In this document: one piece after another, positions 1 to 10,714 of the stretch
Numbering within the stretch: position 1 is the stretch's first letter
How the letters are laid out: every line of letters begins with the position of its first letter
Assembly (NCBI GenBank): GCA_958009055.1
Contig: OY253649.1
Span: forward strand, 992,001 to 1,056,000
Reading direction: 5' to 3'
Length of the DNA stretch: 64,000 nt
Origin: Choricystis sp. odSpoLacu1
Taxonomy: Eukaryota > Chlorophyta > Trebouxiophyceae
Made by a program: the position numbers and the translations under genes
The notes under the pieces: generated by a model
What the model was told of the DNA's origin: nothing
The model's input: only the letters and a program-made list of their open reading frames with translations
The model's database searches: none

Positions 1-2
1 AG

Positions 3-1348
3 CACTTTCTGGATCTGTTGACCCGCGCCGAGCGCGCGGGTGCCGACCGCATCGCAGCCGCGGATGCGGCCGCGGGTGCTGCGGCAGCCTCCACCCCCCC
101 CCACCCCCACCTCCGACGCGCTGCGCTTTGTGGTGGAGGAGAGGGTGGCGTGTGGCGCGACGGGCGCCGCGCGCTACACGTCTGCCGAGTCCACCGTCCT
201 CTCCCTCGACATCCCTCTCGACGCCGCCACCAACGCGGCCGACGTGGCGGCCGCCGCCGACCGGGACGCCAAGCGGGCCCGGGTGGAGGCGGCGGGGGCG
301 GCCGCGTACATCGGGGTGGATGGCGGCGTGGAGAAGGCGGGTGGTGGGGATGCTGCTGCCCCTGCCGCCGCCAAGGCCGCCGCCCAGAACCGCGTCCTGC
401 CCCGCGTCCCGCTGGCCGCCTGCATCTCCAAGTGGGCGGCCGACGAGGCGGTGGACGGCTACAAGTCGGCCGCCGCGGGGGGCGCGGCCGTGACCGCGGC
501 GCGGCGCGCGCGCTTCGCGTCGTTCCCCCCGTTTTTGGCGCTCCAACTGAAACGCTTCTACGTCGCCCCCGACTGGACGCCCCGCAAGCTGGACGTGCTG
601 GTGGATGTCCCCGACGACCTGGACCTGGAGCCGCTGCGCGGGGTGGGGCCGCAGCCTGGGGAACAGCTGCAACCAGAGGATGGCGGCGCGGGCGGTGCTG
701 ACGCCGCTGCCGACTCTGGCCCCACCCCCGACCCCGACACCGTCGCCGCCGTCGTCGCCATGGGCTTCTCCGAGAACGGGGCCAAGCGCGCCGCCCTGGC
801 CACGGCCAACGCGGGGGCGGAGGGCGCCATGGAGTGGGTGCTGGCCCACATGGGGGACGCCGACTTTAACGACCCGCCGCCCGCGAGCGGTGGCGGGGGG
901 CGGGGCCAACACGCCTGCCACCGACCCGGCCTCCGTCGCCATGCTGGTCTCCATGGGTTTCGACGACCGGGCCGCCACCGCCGCCCTGGCCGCGACGGGG
1001 GGGGACGTGGAGCGGGCGGCGGACTGGCTGTTTTCGCGCGCTGATGGCGACCTGGCTGCCGCGGTCGACGCGGCTCTGGCACCCGGCGGTGGCGCTGCCA
1101 CCACCACCGCTCCCACCTCCCGTCCCCCCGCCGACGGTCCCGGCCGCTACACCCTGGCCGCCGTTGTGTCCCACGTGGGCGCCAACGCGGGGTGTGGGCA
1201 CTATGTTGCTCATGCACGCCGCGCCAACCGCTGGCTGCTGCTCAATGATGACAAGGTGGCCGCCTCGGCGTCCGTGCCGCGGGAGCTGGGGTACGTGTAC
1301 ATGTACCGGCGTGTGGATGTGGAGGGTGGGGATGGGGGAGCAGAGTGA
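3..1348 (+). CDS. Ubiquitin C-terminal hydrolase, USP5/isopeptidase T type (C-terminal part, 5' end outside window)
   Basis: USP5/IsoT disassembles unanchored polyubiquitin chains. The visible protein aligns with the second half of that family: the FVVEE and RFASFPPF/LQLKRF blocks, a first UBA (AAVVAMGFSENGAKRA, about nt 745-860), a second UBA (VAMLVSMGFDDRAA, about nt 935-1030), and the catalytic-His segment CGHYVAHA followed by RWLLLNDDKV near nt 1190-1260, ending at a TGA at 1346-1348. The catalytic Cys box lies upstream of the window. The frame breaks twice, at the C9 run 94-102 (frame 3 to 1) and at a G-rich stretch around 890-905 (frame 1 to 2). Each needs one base dropped, and family similarity continues across both. 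I read this as a real gene with length errors in the runs, although a pseudogene cannot be excluded from one sequence. Confidence 0.85.
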
Positions 1349-1522
1349 AGGGGGGGTGGGTTGAAGGAGGGAGAAGAGTCCGGGACCGAGGAAACGAAAG
1401 CACAAGGCACCCCCCTGCGTGCGTGTGAAGGAAAGCGTGCATTTTTTGCATTCTACTGAACAAGAAACAGGAGGCGAAAGAAACAACAAAATCAGTCGGT
1501 GTGTACCCCTCTCTCCTCTCCC

Positions 1523-4500
1523 TCACTCCACCCCGGCCGCCGCCGCCAACCCACGCAGCGACACCTGCTGACTCGCCCACGCCAGCACGCTGCCCCGCGT
1601 GCGCGATCCCAGCACCCTGTCCCTCAGCTCCAGCGCAAACGCGGACGGGGCGGCCGCGTCCACCGCGTCGAGCGCGGCCGCGGTCGCGAGCGCGCGCGCG
1701 CGCGCGCGTCGAGCCACGCATCTGCGCTCTTGGCCGCCCCGCCCGCCGCCAGGGCCGCCGCCCCCGCCGCCATGGCGGCCAGGGCGGGGTCGGCCCTGAT
1801 GTCGCCCCACGCGCCAAAGCCGTGCCGCATGACGCCCGCGACGAGGCCGACGTCGTGGCGCGGCCCCCAGTCGCAGGGGGGCGTGCCGCGCGGCAGCCCA
1901 AACGCGAGGGCGGCCTCGCCTCGGCCGCCGGGGGGGGCCATGGCGGCCACCCCGCCCGCTGCCGCGCGGCGGGCCAGCAGGCGCAGCGACTCGATCGCGC
2001 CGACGTGCGCGCGCACGCGCGCCGCGTGGGCCGCGTCGTGCAGCAGCCACGTCAGCACCTCGGTCGCCCTGGGGCCTGGCGGCGACGCCAGCAGGCGGGC
2101 CAGCCCCACCGCGTACGGGCGGGCGGGATGGTCGGCGGGAGTCGCGGCCAGGGCGGCCACGCCGGACCGTGCGATCCGGACATCCACGTCAGTGCGGTCG
2201 GCCGCGCCCACACCAAACACGGTTTGGTCGCCCGCGCCGTCGGGGGCCACGGCGCCGGTCAGCCAGGCTTCGCGCTCGGGCGGGAAGGGGGCGGCAGACG
2301 CGAAGCGGGGCGGCGGAAGCGGCGGCGGCGCGCGCGGCGCGTGGGGGCGCGGGCGGCCACCGTCCGAGGTGTCGGGGTCTGACCCGCCCTCATAGTCGCT
2401 GGAGGGGCGGTGGGGACGGGGGTGGGGCACCGCCGCCGCGCCGTCGCCGCCTCCGCTGCCACTGTAGCGGCTCGCAGGGCCGCGCACGCCCAGGGCGGCG
2501 TCCAGCCCCGCGAACGCGTCCGCTCCCGTGTAGTCGACGGCGGCGCGGCGGCGCTTGCCTTTGCCCAGTTCGGCGGCGGCGGCTTGGAGGGAGGGGGCCA
2601 GGAGGGAGGACCAGAAGGGGTCTGCGTCGCAGCGCGCGGCGGCGCGCGCGGGCAGCGGGGGTGGGGGGCGTCGGCGTCGCCCGTGTCGTCGCCGTCGCCG
2701 TCCACACCCTCCTCCTCCTCGTACTCCGCCTCAAACTGAGCCGTCTTGAACTCGCCCAGGACGCCGCCCTCGTCGTCCGAGTCGGGCGCGGGCGCGCCGG
2801 AGGACGCATCGCGGTTCAGCAGAGCGTCCAGGGCTGCATCGTCCCACACCACGCGCCGCCCGTCGTCGCCGCCGGTGCGGCCGGCGGCAGCCTCCTGAGC
2901 GACCAGGGTGGTGCGGGCGCGGGCGGTGGAGGGGGGAGCGTCGGTGGGGGGGGCTGTCGTCACATCGACGGCCGCCGCCTCGCCGTCACCACCCTCCACC
3001 TTGTCCTCCTCCGCAAACAGTTCCGCCGCGCCGTGCCGCAGCACAGCGTCCAGCTCGGCCACCGCGTCCCCGCGCCCCGCGACGCGCACCGACACGGCCC
3101 CCCTGACCACCGCGCGCTCCAGCGCCAGCTTGCGCGCGGCGACCGCCGCCATCCTCTCCTCCACCGTGGCCCGCGTCACGAAGCGGTACACCATGACGGG
3201 GGCCGTCTGGCCGTGCCGGTGGGCGCGGGCGGCGGCTTGGCGGTCGGCTTGGGGGTTCCAGTCGGCATCGAAAATAACCACTGTGTCTGCGCCCACAAGA
3301 TTCAGGCCCAGCCCACCCGCCCGCGTGGACAGCAGGAAGAGAGGGTAGCGGGACGGGTGAGCCGCAAACGCGTCGATGGCGGCCTGGCGGGCGGGGCCGG
3401 GGGTGTCGCCGTCGAGGCGCGCCGCGCCGTGGCCGCGCGCGCGGTCGCCCACTCCGCCAGAATGTCCAGCGCCCCCTTGAACTGGGAGTAGATGAGGACG
3501 CGGTGGCCGCCCGCGATCAGGCGGGGCACCATGCGGTCCAGGAGGGCCAGCTTGCCGGAGGCGGCGACAAGGCGGTCGGCGCGCGCAGACGCGGTGTCCG
3601 GGGCGTCCCCCCTCCTCGCCTCCTCGTCCGCGTCCTCCACGCCGCGCACCAGGTAGGGGTGGACGCACGCCTTGCGCAGCTGCATGAGCACGTTGCGCAG
3701 GGCGGCCGCCCTCACGGCGGCGCGACCGCCGCCCCCCGGGTCGGCGCTGGAGGGCCCACCCGCGAGCGAGGCAGCACTGTCCGACAGGATGGCCTTGTAC
3801 AGCGCTTTTTGCGCGGCCGCCAGCTCCACCCGCACCACGACGTCGCGCTTGAGGGGGAGCTGGGTCAGCACATCCTTCTTGACGCGGCGCAGGAGGCTGG
3901 GGGCCAGCAGGTCGCGCAGCGCGGCCGCGCGGGCAGCGTCGTCGGGGAGCGCCGCAAACTTCGCGTCCAGGGCCGCCCTGTCAAACGCGGCGCCATCCAG
4001 GAACTGGAGCAGGCCGAAGAGATCGCCCAGGGCATTTTGCAGGGGCGTGCCCGTCAGCAGGAGGCGGTGGTCGGCGCTGACAGACGTGAACGAGGCAAAC
4101 AGGCGCGACGCGGTCGACCGCAGGCGGTGGGCTTCGTCGACGACGAGGGACGCCCACCGCACGCCGGCCAGGGTGTCCAGTTCGGAGGTGACGGTCTCGT
4201 AGGATGTCACGACGACGTGGGCGCGCATGGCGGCGGTGCGGGACGCGAGGGCGGCCGCACGCGCGGACGCGGCGCGTCGCGCGGGGGGAGGGGCGGAGGG
4301 GAAAGGGGGTGTTCCGGCGGACAGAGTCGCCTCCGAGTCGGATCCTGGGTTGCCGTCCGCGCCGCGAGGGGCGAAGGGGCGCGCGGAGCCGCGCAGCGCG
4401 AGCGACGGAGCGGCAGCCGCGTCGTCGTCGTCGCTGTCCAACGCCGCTGGCCGCACGACACCCCCACCGCCACCCCCACTCTCGCCAAACAGTTCGTACT

Positions 4501-6791
4501 GCTTCACAACCGAGCGCGCCGCTTTGGACCCCACAAAGCCGACGACAACGAGGGAGGGGGCCCACGCCTCCAGCTCTCTCACCCAGTTGCCGACGGTGGA
4601 GAGAGGGGCGACCACAAGGTGGGGGCGGGGGCAGGCGTCGGCCAGGGCCACGGTGGCGATGTAGGCGGCGGATTGGATGGTTTTGCCGAGGCCCATCTGT
4701 GGGAGAAGAGGTGGGTGCGTGAGTGTGTGTGAAAACGGCCTCTGTCCTCACTGCTTGCTCCTTTCCACCCTCTTCCTCTCTCTCTCTCACCTCGTCCGCC
4801 AGCACCAGGTTGTCCCCCTTCACCCGCCCATCCAGCATCCAGTTGACGCCGTCCAGCTGGTACGGGTGCAAGGACAGCCCACTAGCGGGGCCGCCCCCCA
4901 GGAAGGACGGCGACTCGCCAAACCGCCGCCCGCCGGGGCGCGCGGGCGGGGCAGCCTCCACCGCCAGCTCGCGCACGCGGTGCGCAATGGGGACGCGCGC
5001 CACCAGCGTGTCCAGGGCGCCAGAGCCGCCTGGCGCGGCTGACACGACGGAGGCAGGCTCCCAGGTGGTGTGGTCGTGGGGCAGCCCCGCCCACTTGAAC
5101 AGCACATCCACGCCGCCTCCACCAGAGGGACGAGTCGCCAGAGCGCGCCCCACCGTGATCCAGGCGTCGGGCAGGCCGGGGATGAGGGAGGGGGGGGGCG
5201 GGGCGCGCGCGCGCGCGCGCGGGGGTGCGCCGGCTCTGCCACCCGCACCCCCTTCCTCCTCCTCCTCCAACGCTTCCCACGGGTCGGGAGCCACGGTGGC
5301 GACGCCGGGAGGCCCCACAGTCCCTCTCACCGCCTCCGCCCACGCGTCCAGGCGGCGGCGCAGGGGGCGGCAGGTGGCGGCGACCGAGTGCGCGAGCGGG
5401 GCCGGCACCCACGCCGCGTGCAGGGGTGCGCGGTCGGTGAAAGTGACCAGATACTCCAGACCGTCGTCGGCGGAGGGTGGGGGTGGGGTGGAGGTGGCGG
5501 GAGGCGCAGTGGAGACGGCAGCGGGTGGCGGTGGCGCGGCCGTTGTCGCCGCGGGCGGCGCGGCCGCCGTCGCGGCTGCCGCCGCCGACTCGCGAAACCG
5601 CCTCCACTTGGCGCCGCACGCGTTGCACAGCGTGCGGGGACCATTGGGCCCCGACCTCCACTGCGTCGTCTCCGTCGCCGCGCACGCGACGCAGCGCCCC
5701 GGCGGCGCGCGCGGCTGTTGCGACGGCGGGCGCGCGTGCGCGCCCGCCCCGCGCGGCGACGCGGCCGCGCTGCTGCCCCCATCCTCGGACGCAAACTTCA
5801 GGCCGCACGCGTTGCACAGGGTGGAGGGCCCAGCCGGGCCGCGCCGCCACTGGGGGGTGGAGGTGGAGCCGCACTGAGTGCAGCGGCGGAGCGTGGGGGA
5901 TGGAGGCGGCGGCGGCGCGGCGGCCGGCAGTGGCGTGCGGCCGCGCGCCTCCTGTTTGGGTGGCGCCTCCCGTGTGACGCTGCCGCGTTCGGGACGGCCA
6001 AAGGAGGCCGCCAGCACGCCGGCCGGGTGAGGGACAGTGGGCGGCACAGGGGCCGCCACTTGAGGCAGCCTTGACATCAGCTCGTTCAGGGACGCGACGC
6101 GCCGGCGCGGGGGTGGCGCGGGCTGGGCGAGGCGTGGTGACGGTGGCGGCAGGGCGCGTGCAGGCGCGGTACGCGGCGACTGGCGCGGCGGCGGGCGCGG
6201 CGGCGGCGGCGGCGGCGGCACCAGCGGCGGCGTGCCGCGCCCGCCGCCCACGGCAGCCGCCACCGCGGGCAGGGCCGGCGTTAGGGCGCTCGCGCCTGGG
6301 TGTAGTGGTGTTGGCGGTGCCCCTGCCACCCGCACCCGCTGCGCAAACACGGCGTGCACGCGCGTCAGCGCGCCCGCGTCGGCGCAGCGCGGGCACCGCC
6401 ACTCGGACGGGGAGGCGCCGCCCGCGCCGCCATCTTGCAGGCAGGAAGCGTGCAGGATGCAGCCGCACCGGGTGCAGGCGTGGGTGGACGCGTTGGGCGG
6501 GGCGTGGCAGCGGGCGCACGTGGTGGCGCGCTGCACCTCCACCTCTCCCGTCGTCGTCGTCGTCACCGGCGTGCGTGTGCCGTCCTCCAGCATGCTGCTG
6601 TCGTCGTCGCCGACGGGCGCGACCGCGCGCGCTGCGCTGCGCGGGCGGGCATGGCCGTCGCGCGGCGGGTCGCGCCGGGGGCGCTTGCTCCCGCCCGCGT
6701 CGTCAGCGTCGCCCCCGGGGTGGATGACCTCTTCAGCTGGAGGGGGGTCGTCACCGTCCCGCTTGCGCGGGACGGCTGGTTTGGACCGCAT
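1523..6791 (-). CDS. CHD-type SNF2 chromatin remodeller with N-terminal PHD finger and two GATA zinc fingers
   Basis: ATP-dependent nucleosome remodeller, about 1,720 residues over two exons (4791-6791 and 1523-4696; intron 4697-4790). Domains in order: basic N-terminus; PHD finger (about residues 89-144, CARC...CTRC...HASC...CPRC); GATA finger 1 (about 302-328) and finger 2 (about 365-392), both CX2CX18CNAC, the plant spacing; two chromodomains (about 445-490 and 540-610); SNF2 ATPase with [15 protein letters not shown] (VVDEAHR), TGTPLQN and helicase C ([11 protein letters not shown]). The C-terminus has a SANT/SLIDE-like block ([12 protein letters not shown]). I chose the ATG at 6789-6791 because upstream frame is a GA repeat. 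Three frame breaks, at CG runs 3434-3443, 2642-2650 and 1691-1708, are each fixed by removing one CG pair, and the total length then remains divisible by three. PHD plus chromodomains resembles CHD3/PICKLE; the GATA pair is unexpected. Confidence 0.85.
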
Positions 6792-6902
6792 GCGGGCCGT
6801 GCTCCCTTCGCCTCGAAAAACAGCGATGGTGTGTTGACGAAATACATCCCTCAACAAAAATGTTTTTTTTGTTTCCTCATCCTGCCCACCTCCCCGAACC
6901 CG

Positions 6903-6903
<1 letters not shown>

Positions 6904-6940
<37 letters not shown>
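6904..6940. repeat. CT/GA microsatellite in the 5' flank of the CHD gene
   Basis: An uninterrupted CT dinucleotide tract of about 34 bases lies 110 bp upstream of the chosen CHD start codon. On the gene strand it reads as GA. It is probably in the 5' untranslated region or core promoter. Confidence 0.9.
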
Positions 6941-6942
<2 letters not shown>

Positions 6943-7016
6943 GTGGTGAGACAGGGCAGCACCAAAGTCAAACAAGGTCAAAACCATTCTAACAATCAAA
7001 ACACACGTGTCTCCAA

Positions 7017-7814
7017 TCACACGTCCACCCAGAACAACGCGCGCCGCGGCCGCCCCGCCGCGCGTTCGACCTGCGCGCTCTCCACGTCCTTGGCCTCCCC
7101 GAAAAAGCCTCTGTACAGCGCCATGCCGGCGACGTTGGCAACTTCGGCGTGCACCGCCACCCGCGTCGCGCCAAGGGCGGACGCTCGCTCCAGCGCGGCG
7201 GCCAACAGGGCACGCCCGTACCCGCGCCGCCGCCAGCGCGGGGCGACGGCGACGTTGGACAGGTAGGTTAGGTCTTTAACGCCGCCAGAGGCCAGTAATG
7301 GTGCCGCCAGGCGTTCGCTGGGCAGGGCGGGCGCAGTGTTGAGGTCGAGGGTGGCGATCGCGAGGGATGATGGCGACGGCGTGTCGGGACGCGCCACCAG
7401 CAGCACGCCCGCGTCGCCATCCAGGCGGGACGACGCAGAGGCATCGTCATTGTCCTCATCTTCCTCTTCCACTTGCTGCGCTGGCACCACGCCCAGCAGT
7501 GTGTCGAGCGCCACGCCCGCCCAGGCGCGGTCCTCCCCTTTGACTCGCGCTTCTAGACAGCCCCACGCGTCCGCTGTGCGAGTGGTCACATAGGCTCGCC
7601 TTGCGTACACGGACGTGGAGGAGGGCAGGGACGTGGCAAACGCGGCGGCGCGCAGGCGGGCGGCGGCGAGGCGGTCGGAGGAGGACGCGGCGGGGACGAG
7701 GGTGAAGGTGGGGGCGGCGCTGGTCGAGGTGCCGCCGGTTGAAGCACAAGGTATCCGCGTCTGTGTGCAGGCAGCAGCAGGCCGCGGCCAGAGGGGCCCC
7801 GCTGCCGAAAGCAT
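7017..7814 (-). CDS. GNAT-family N-acetyltransferase, probably organelle-targeted
   Basis: Single-exon gene of 265 residues. The C-terminal half has the GNAT core: LSNVAVAP followed by the acetyl-CoA loop RRRGYGRALL, then VHAEVANVAGMALYRGFF, typical of motifs A and B. The first 60 or so residues are Ala/Ser/Thr-rich with few acids, as in an algal plastid or mitochondrial presequence. The ATG at 7812-7814 was chosen because the open frame upstream has no other ATG close by and that position gives such a presequence. An acidic insert (EEEDEDNDD) precedes the core. The substrate is not predictable; plastid GNATs of plants acetylate protein N-termini or lysines. The gene shares a roughly 200-bp divergent promoter with the chalcone-isomerase-like gene to its right. 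Confidence 0.8.
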   Translation of the reverse strand: MLSAAGPLWPRPAAACTQTRIPCASTGGTSTSAAPTFTLVPAASSSDRLAAARLRAAAFATSLPSSTSVYARRAYVTTRTADAWGCLEARVKGEDRAWAGVALDTLLGVVPAQQVEEEDEDNDDASASSRLDGDAGVLLVARPDTPSPSSLAIATLDLNTAPALPSERLAAPLLASGGVKDLTYLSNVAVAPRWRRRGYGRALLAAALERASALGATRVAVHAEVANVAGMALYRGFFGEAKDVESAQVERAAGRPRRALFWVDV

Positions 7815-8016
7815 GGCGCGCAGGGCCTCAAAACAGCGCGTCGGTCTGACGAGGAAAGGCCTTTTCGCTTCATTCACAACAAACCGTGGTTTGAAAGAAA
7901 CGCCACGCGTCCGGGCCACCTGCCCCGCCCACGCACACACTCCACACATGCAGGACCCAATACACACACCACCCTCCACGCCAGCGGGCGCCCCCCGCGG
8001 CGGCCGCCTGGCCAGT

Positions 8017-9125
8017 ATGCTGCGCCGCATTCGGCTTCCCCGCCGCGGCAGCCGCGGCGGCCTGGCCACGCTGTCGTCTGCTCAGCTGCCCACGCTACAA
8101 GGTGACGGAGAGGATGCCGGCTGGAGCCCACCCGCCAGCGGCGACGCCAACCCTGGCCAGCAGTGGAGGGGGACCGCGGGTCCCTCACCCGCATGGGCGC
8201 CCCCACCCCTCGCGGACGCTCTCTCCGCCGCGTCCGCCTTTGTCGCAGGTTTGCTGGGTACAGGCTCGACCTCGGCAGATGCCTCGGACGATGACGACGC
8301 GCACGACTGGCTGGCGGCGCGCTGCTTCCCGCGTCGCCTGCGCGGCGCGTCCGCGCCGCAGGACTTGTTGACCGTGGGGTCGCGCAGGTTCCCCCTGGCC
8401 GTGACGTCAGTCAACGTGTACGATTTCGCGCTGTTTGCAGACACAGACGCACTGAAGGTGTCATCTGTGGCGCCCGCGCTGCGCCACCACGCGCCCGCGT
8501 CGCGCGAGTTTGGCCACGCGCTGCGCGGCGCGGACGACGTGCCCATGGCGCTCGTGGTACGGATTGCGAGGACGTTGCCGGTGACGTTGATGGTAAGTGT
8601 TTGCGTGTGTGGTTGGGTTGCGGATGGGGGGGGGGGCAGAGGAGACGTGAACAACAACCACGCGCGCGCCGTTTCTCACCCCCCTTGTCTCCCCCAACAC
8701 GCACCCAGCGCGCTGAATACGCCCGCATCCTGGGCCGCCGCATCGTGCGCGTGGGGGGAGACCCCTCGGACGCCGCGCTGCGCGCCGTCATCTCCCACTT
8801 CCGCAGCGACGCGCTCCCCCCGTGCGCGCGCGCGGGCCCCGGCGCGGGCGCCATCAAAAAAGGCACGATCATCGAGTTCCGCCGCGGGCCGGGCGGCGCG
8901 TTGACCGCGTCCGCAAACGGGCACCACATCGTCAGCGTCGCCTCTCCCGCCCTCACGGAGGCCGTGTTCGACATTTACTTGGGGGATGAACCCGCGTGCC
9001 CGTCGGCGCAAGAGGCCGCGCGTGCGGGCGCGGCCGCTGTCGTGGCGGGCGCGCCGCGCCCACCCCGCGTCGACGGTGGCAGCCTGGTGTGCGAGCGTGG
9101 CGGATGCGCCGCTCGGCTGGACTGA
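8017..9125 (+). CDS. Chalcone-isomerase-like (fatty-acid-binding type) protein
   Basis: Two exons, 8017-8592 and 8709-9125, joined in phase 0 over a 116-bp GTAAGT...CAG intron; about 330 residues. The chalcone-isomerase fold is recognisable from FPLAVTSVNVYDFALF, then LVVRIARTLPVTLM, KKGTIIEF, and the C-terminal VSVASPALTEAVFDIYLGDEP. These match CHI-like proteins that bind fatty acids in plastids better than true chalcone isomerases; I do not see convincing catalytic residues of the flavonoid enzyme. The N-terminus is Arg-rich (LRRIRLPRRGSR), compatible with plastid import. An in-frame ATG at 7948 is an alternative start. The role in lipid metabolism is inferred from family membership. Confidence 0.8.
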
Positions 9126-9430
9126 GAAGGGGGGGGAGGCGTCTTTGGGGGTGTGCATCACTGCTTGTATTTGATGTCCGAAGTGTGGGAGGCAAGTGTG
9201 GAGGGTCGACACCTCGGGAGGTGTCGTTACGTCTATGTCAGTCCCCCTCCTTGCGTCTTGTTTGCCTCCTTGACTCTTTTGGTTGTTCTCGGGGGTGGGT
9301 CACACACAATCACACTTTCTCTCACTCACACACACCGCGTCCAAAAACTAGAAGAAGAAGAAAAACGCACAGCACACGCCCCCACGCACCCTCCCTCTCT
9401 CCCCTCCCCATCCCCCGCCGCCGTCCCCTA
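9126..9430. other. Convergent 3' region between CHI-like and Ycf54 genes
   Basis: No credible gene. It holds the 3' ends of two converging genes, a strong short palindrome (9207-9226) and T/CA-rich tracts. Confidence 0.7.
9207..9226. repeat. Perfect 9-bp inverted repeat with 2-nt loop
   Basis: Arms CGACACCTC and GAGGTGTCG are separated by GG. It lies 80 bp after the stop of the CHI-like gene in a convergent 3' region, so it could fold in either transcript. Confidence 0.85.
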
Positions 9431-10410
9431 TCACACCACCCCAGCCGTGTCCGTGAAAGCGGCCCACCACCCAGGCTTGTAGGGCGAGTAGGGGGCGGTC
9501 CACTCGCCCGCCTTGGGCGACCGGTCGAGCGGCGCAAAGTCGGGGGGCGGCCCCGACGACGCGAGCGCCTCGGCCGGCGTCATCTCCCCCAGCTCCACCT
9601 CCAGCACGCGGTCCAGCCTCAGCTTCATGAACTTGATCCACACTTCATCGGTGGAGACGAGGGCGACGGCGGGGCGGCGGACGCGGGGGGCGGCGGCCCC
9701 CGCTTTGGCGTCGAGCCAGGTGGGTTGCGAGACGAGGAAGAAGTCGCGGGGGCGCGATTTTTCGCCAAACAGGCGCAGGCGCTCGCGCAGCTGCTCGGGG
9801 AAGGCTTCATTCTGGACATCGTGCAGCATGAACTCGGCGGACGCGACGAGGGCAAACCAGGCGGTCTGAGTGGGGGGGGGAAAGGGTGGGATAAGGTCGG
9901 GTCGCGTTTTTTCGGCGAGCGCGACGCCGCGCTTGCGGCTCGAGGTGTGGCACGTCTTGTTTGCGGCCCCACGGCACGCAGGCGCGACGCCAGCCCCCAA
10001 TTCCGGCCTCAGCAGGCGCGCACAACTTCGTGTCACCTCATGGGCGGCAGCCGCGCGAGAGGAGAGGGGCTGGGCACAGGGCGCGGGGGCGTTTTTTGGG
10101 TGCGCAGTCGCACGGGGGCGCGTCGCAAGTGCGTGCTGCCCCCTCCCACACGCCTCCCCAGCACGCATTGCGCCCCGCCTGCCTCGCCACTCAACACACA
10201 CTCCCTCTCTCCACTCACCTTCTCGCCCTTGACCGGCGTCGGCGCCACGAAGGCGGCGTCCAAGTTTTTGACGGTGATGGCGGCGGTCGTCACGGCGCGG
10301 CGGGGGAGTGGGACGGTCATGCGCGCCGCGCGACGGGGGGTCGGTGGCGTCGCGCGGGGCGCGGCCGACCGCGGGGCGGCGAGGGTGCGGGCGGTCTGGA
10401 GAGCGTGCAT
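9431..10410 (-). CDS. YCF54: Ycf54/LCAA, accessory subunit of Mg-protoporphyrin monomethyl ester cyclase
   Basis: Two exons, 10219-10410 (64 codons) and 9431-9865 (144 codons plus stop), split by a 353-bp intron; 208 residues. The mature part matches the DUF2488/Ycf54 family: FALVASAEFMLHD, LRERLRLFGEK, RDFFLVSQPTWLD, RPAVALVSTDEVWIKFMKLRLDRVLEVEL. Ycf54 is needed for the oxidative cyclase step that makes protochlorophyllide in chlorophyll synthesis, in the plastid. The N-terminus (first 45 or so residues) is Ala/Arg/Thr-rich and acid-free, a good transit peptide with no signal peptide in front. A short Pro/Ser/Lys tail after the DUF is an extension. A nuclear, transit-peptide-bearing copy fits green algae; red algal plastids encode it themselves. 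Confidence 0.9.
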
Positions 10411-10507
10411 AACGGGCGTCGAAAATTGGACAAGGGAAAGAGGGTGTGATAAGAGTCTCGCTCTTCGTTGCTCTCACCACTGCGTCTGAAACACACTCCG
10501 CACCTCT

Positions 10508-10672
10508 ATGCTCGTCCCGCTCGTCTTCATCCTCTCCCTCTACCCGCCCGCCCTCGTCCTGCTCGCCCTGGGCCACCTCAGCCGAGCCGCCCTCACCGCC
10601 GCCTCCACCGACGGCGGCCTGTCCCCGGCCGCGTCGTCGGGGCTGCTGCGCGCGTTTTCGCCCACTTTTTAA
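10508..10672 (+). CDS. Possible 54-residue membrane microprotein
   Basis: An ATG-started frame encodes one strongly hydrophobic N-terminal helix (VPLVFILSLYPPALVLLAL) followed by a small polar Ala/Ser tail and a TAA. It lies alone between the Ycf54 start on the minus strand and the next plus-strand gene, only 42 bp before that gene's proposed ATG. I do not recognise a family. It could be a genuine small membrane subunit or a chance frame in a 5' leader. Codon composition is GC-rich like the neighbours, so composition does not decide. Confidence 0.35.
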   Translation: MLVPLVFILSLYPPALVLLALGHLSRAALTAASTDGGLSPAASSGLLRAFSPTF

Positions 10673-10714
10673 ACGTATTTTTGTGTGGGTCTCGTGCCAC
10701 ACACACTCCCTGCC

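Noticed and set aside
1523..6791. Reading the CHD gene as several separate small genes
   Set aside because: Helicase motifs and the C-terminal SANT-like block continue in order across each break, and every break is at a CG run that is fixed by one dinucleotide.
8601..9125. Treating the second exon of the CHI-like gene as an independent gene
   Set aside because: A GTAAGT donor and CAG acceptor join it in phase to the first exon, and the two halves form one chalcone-isomerase-like fold.
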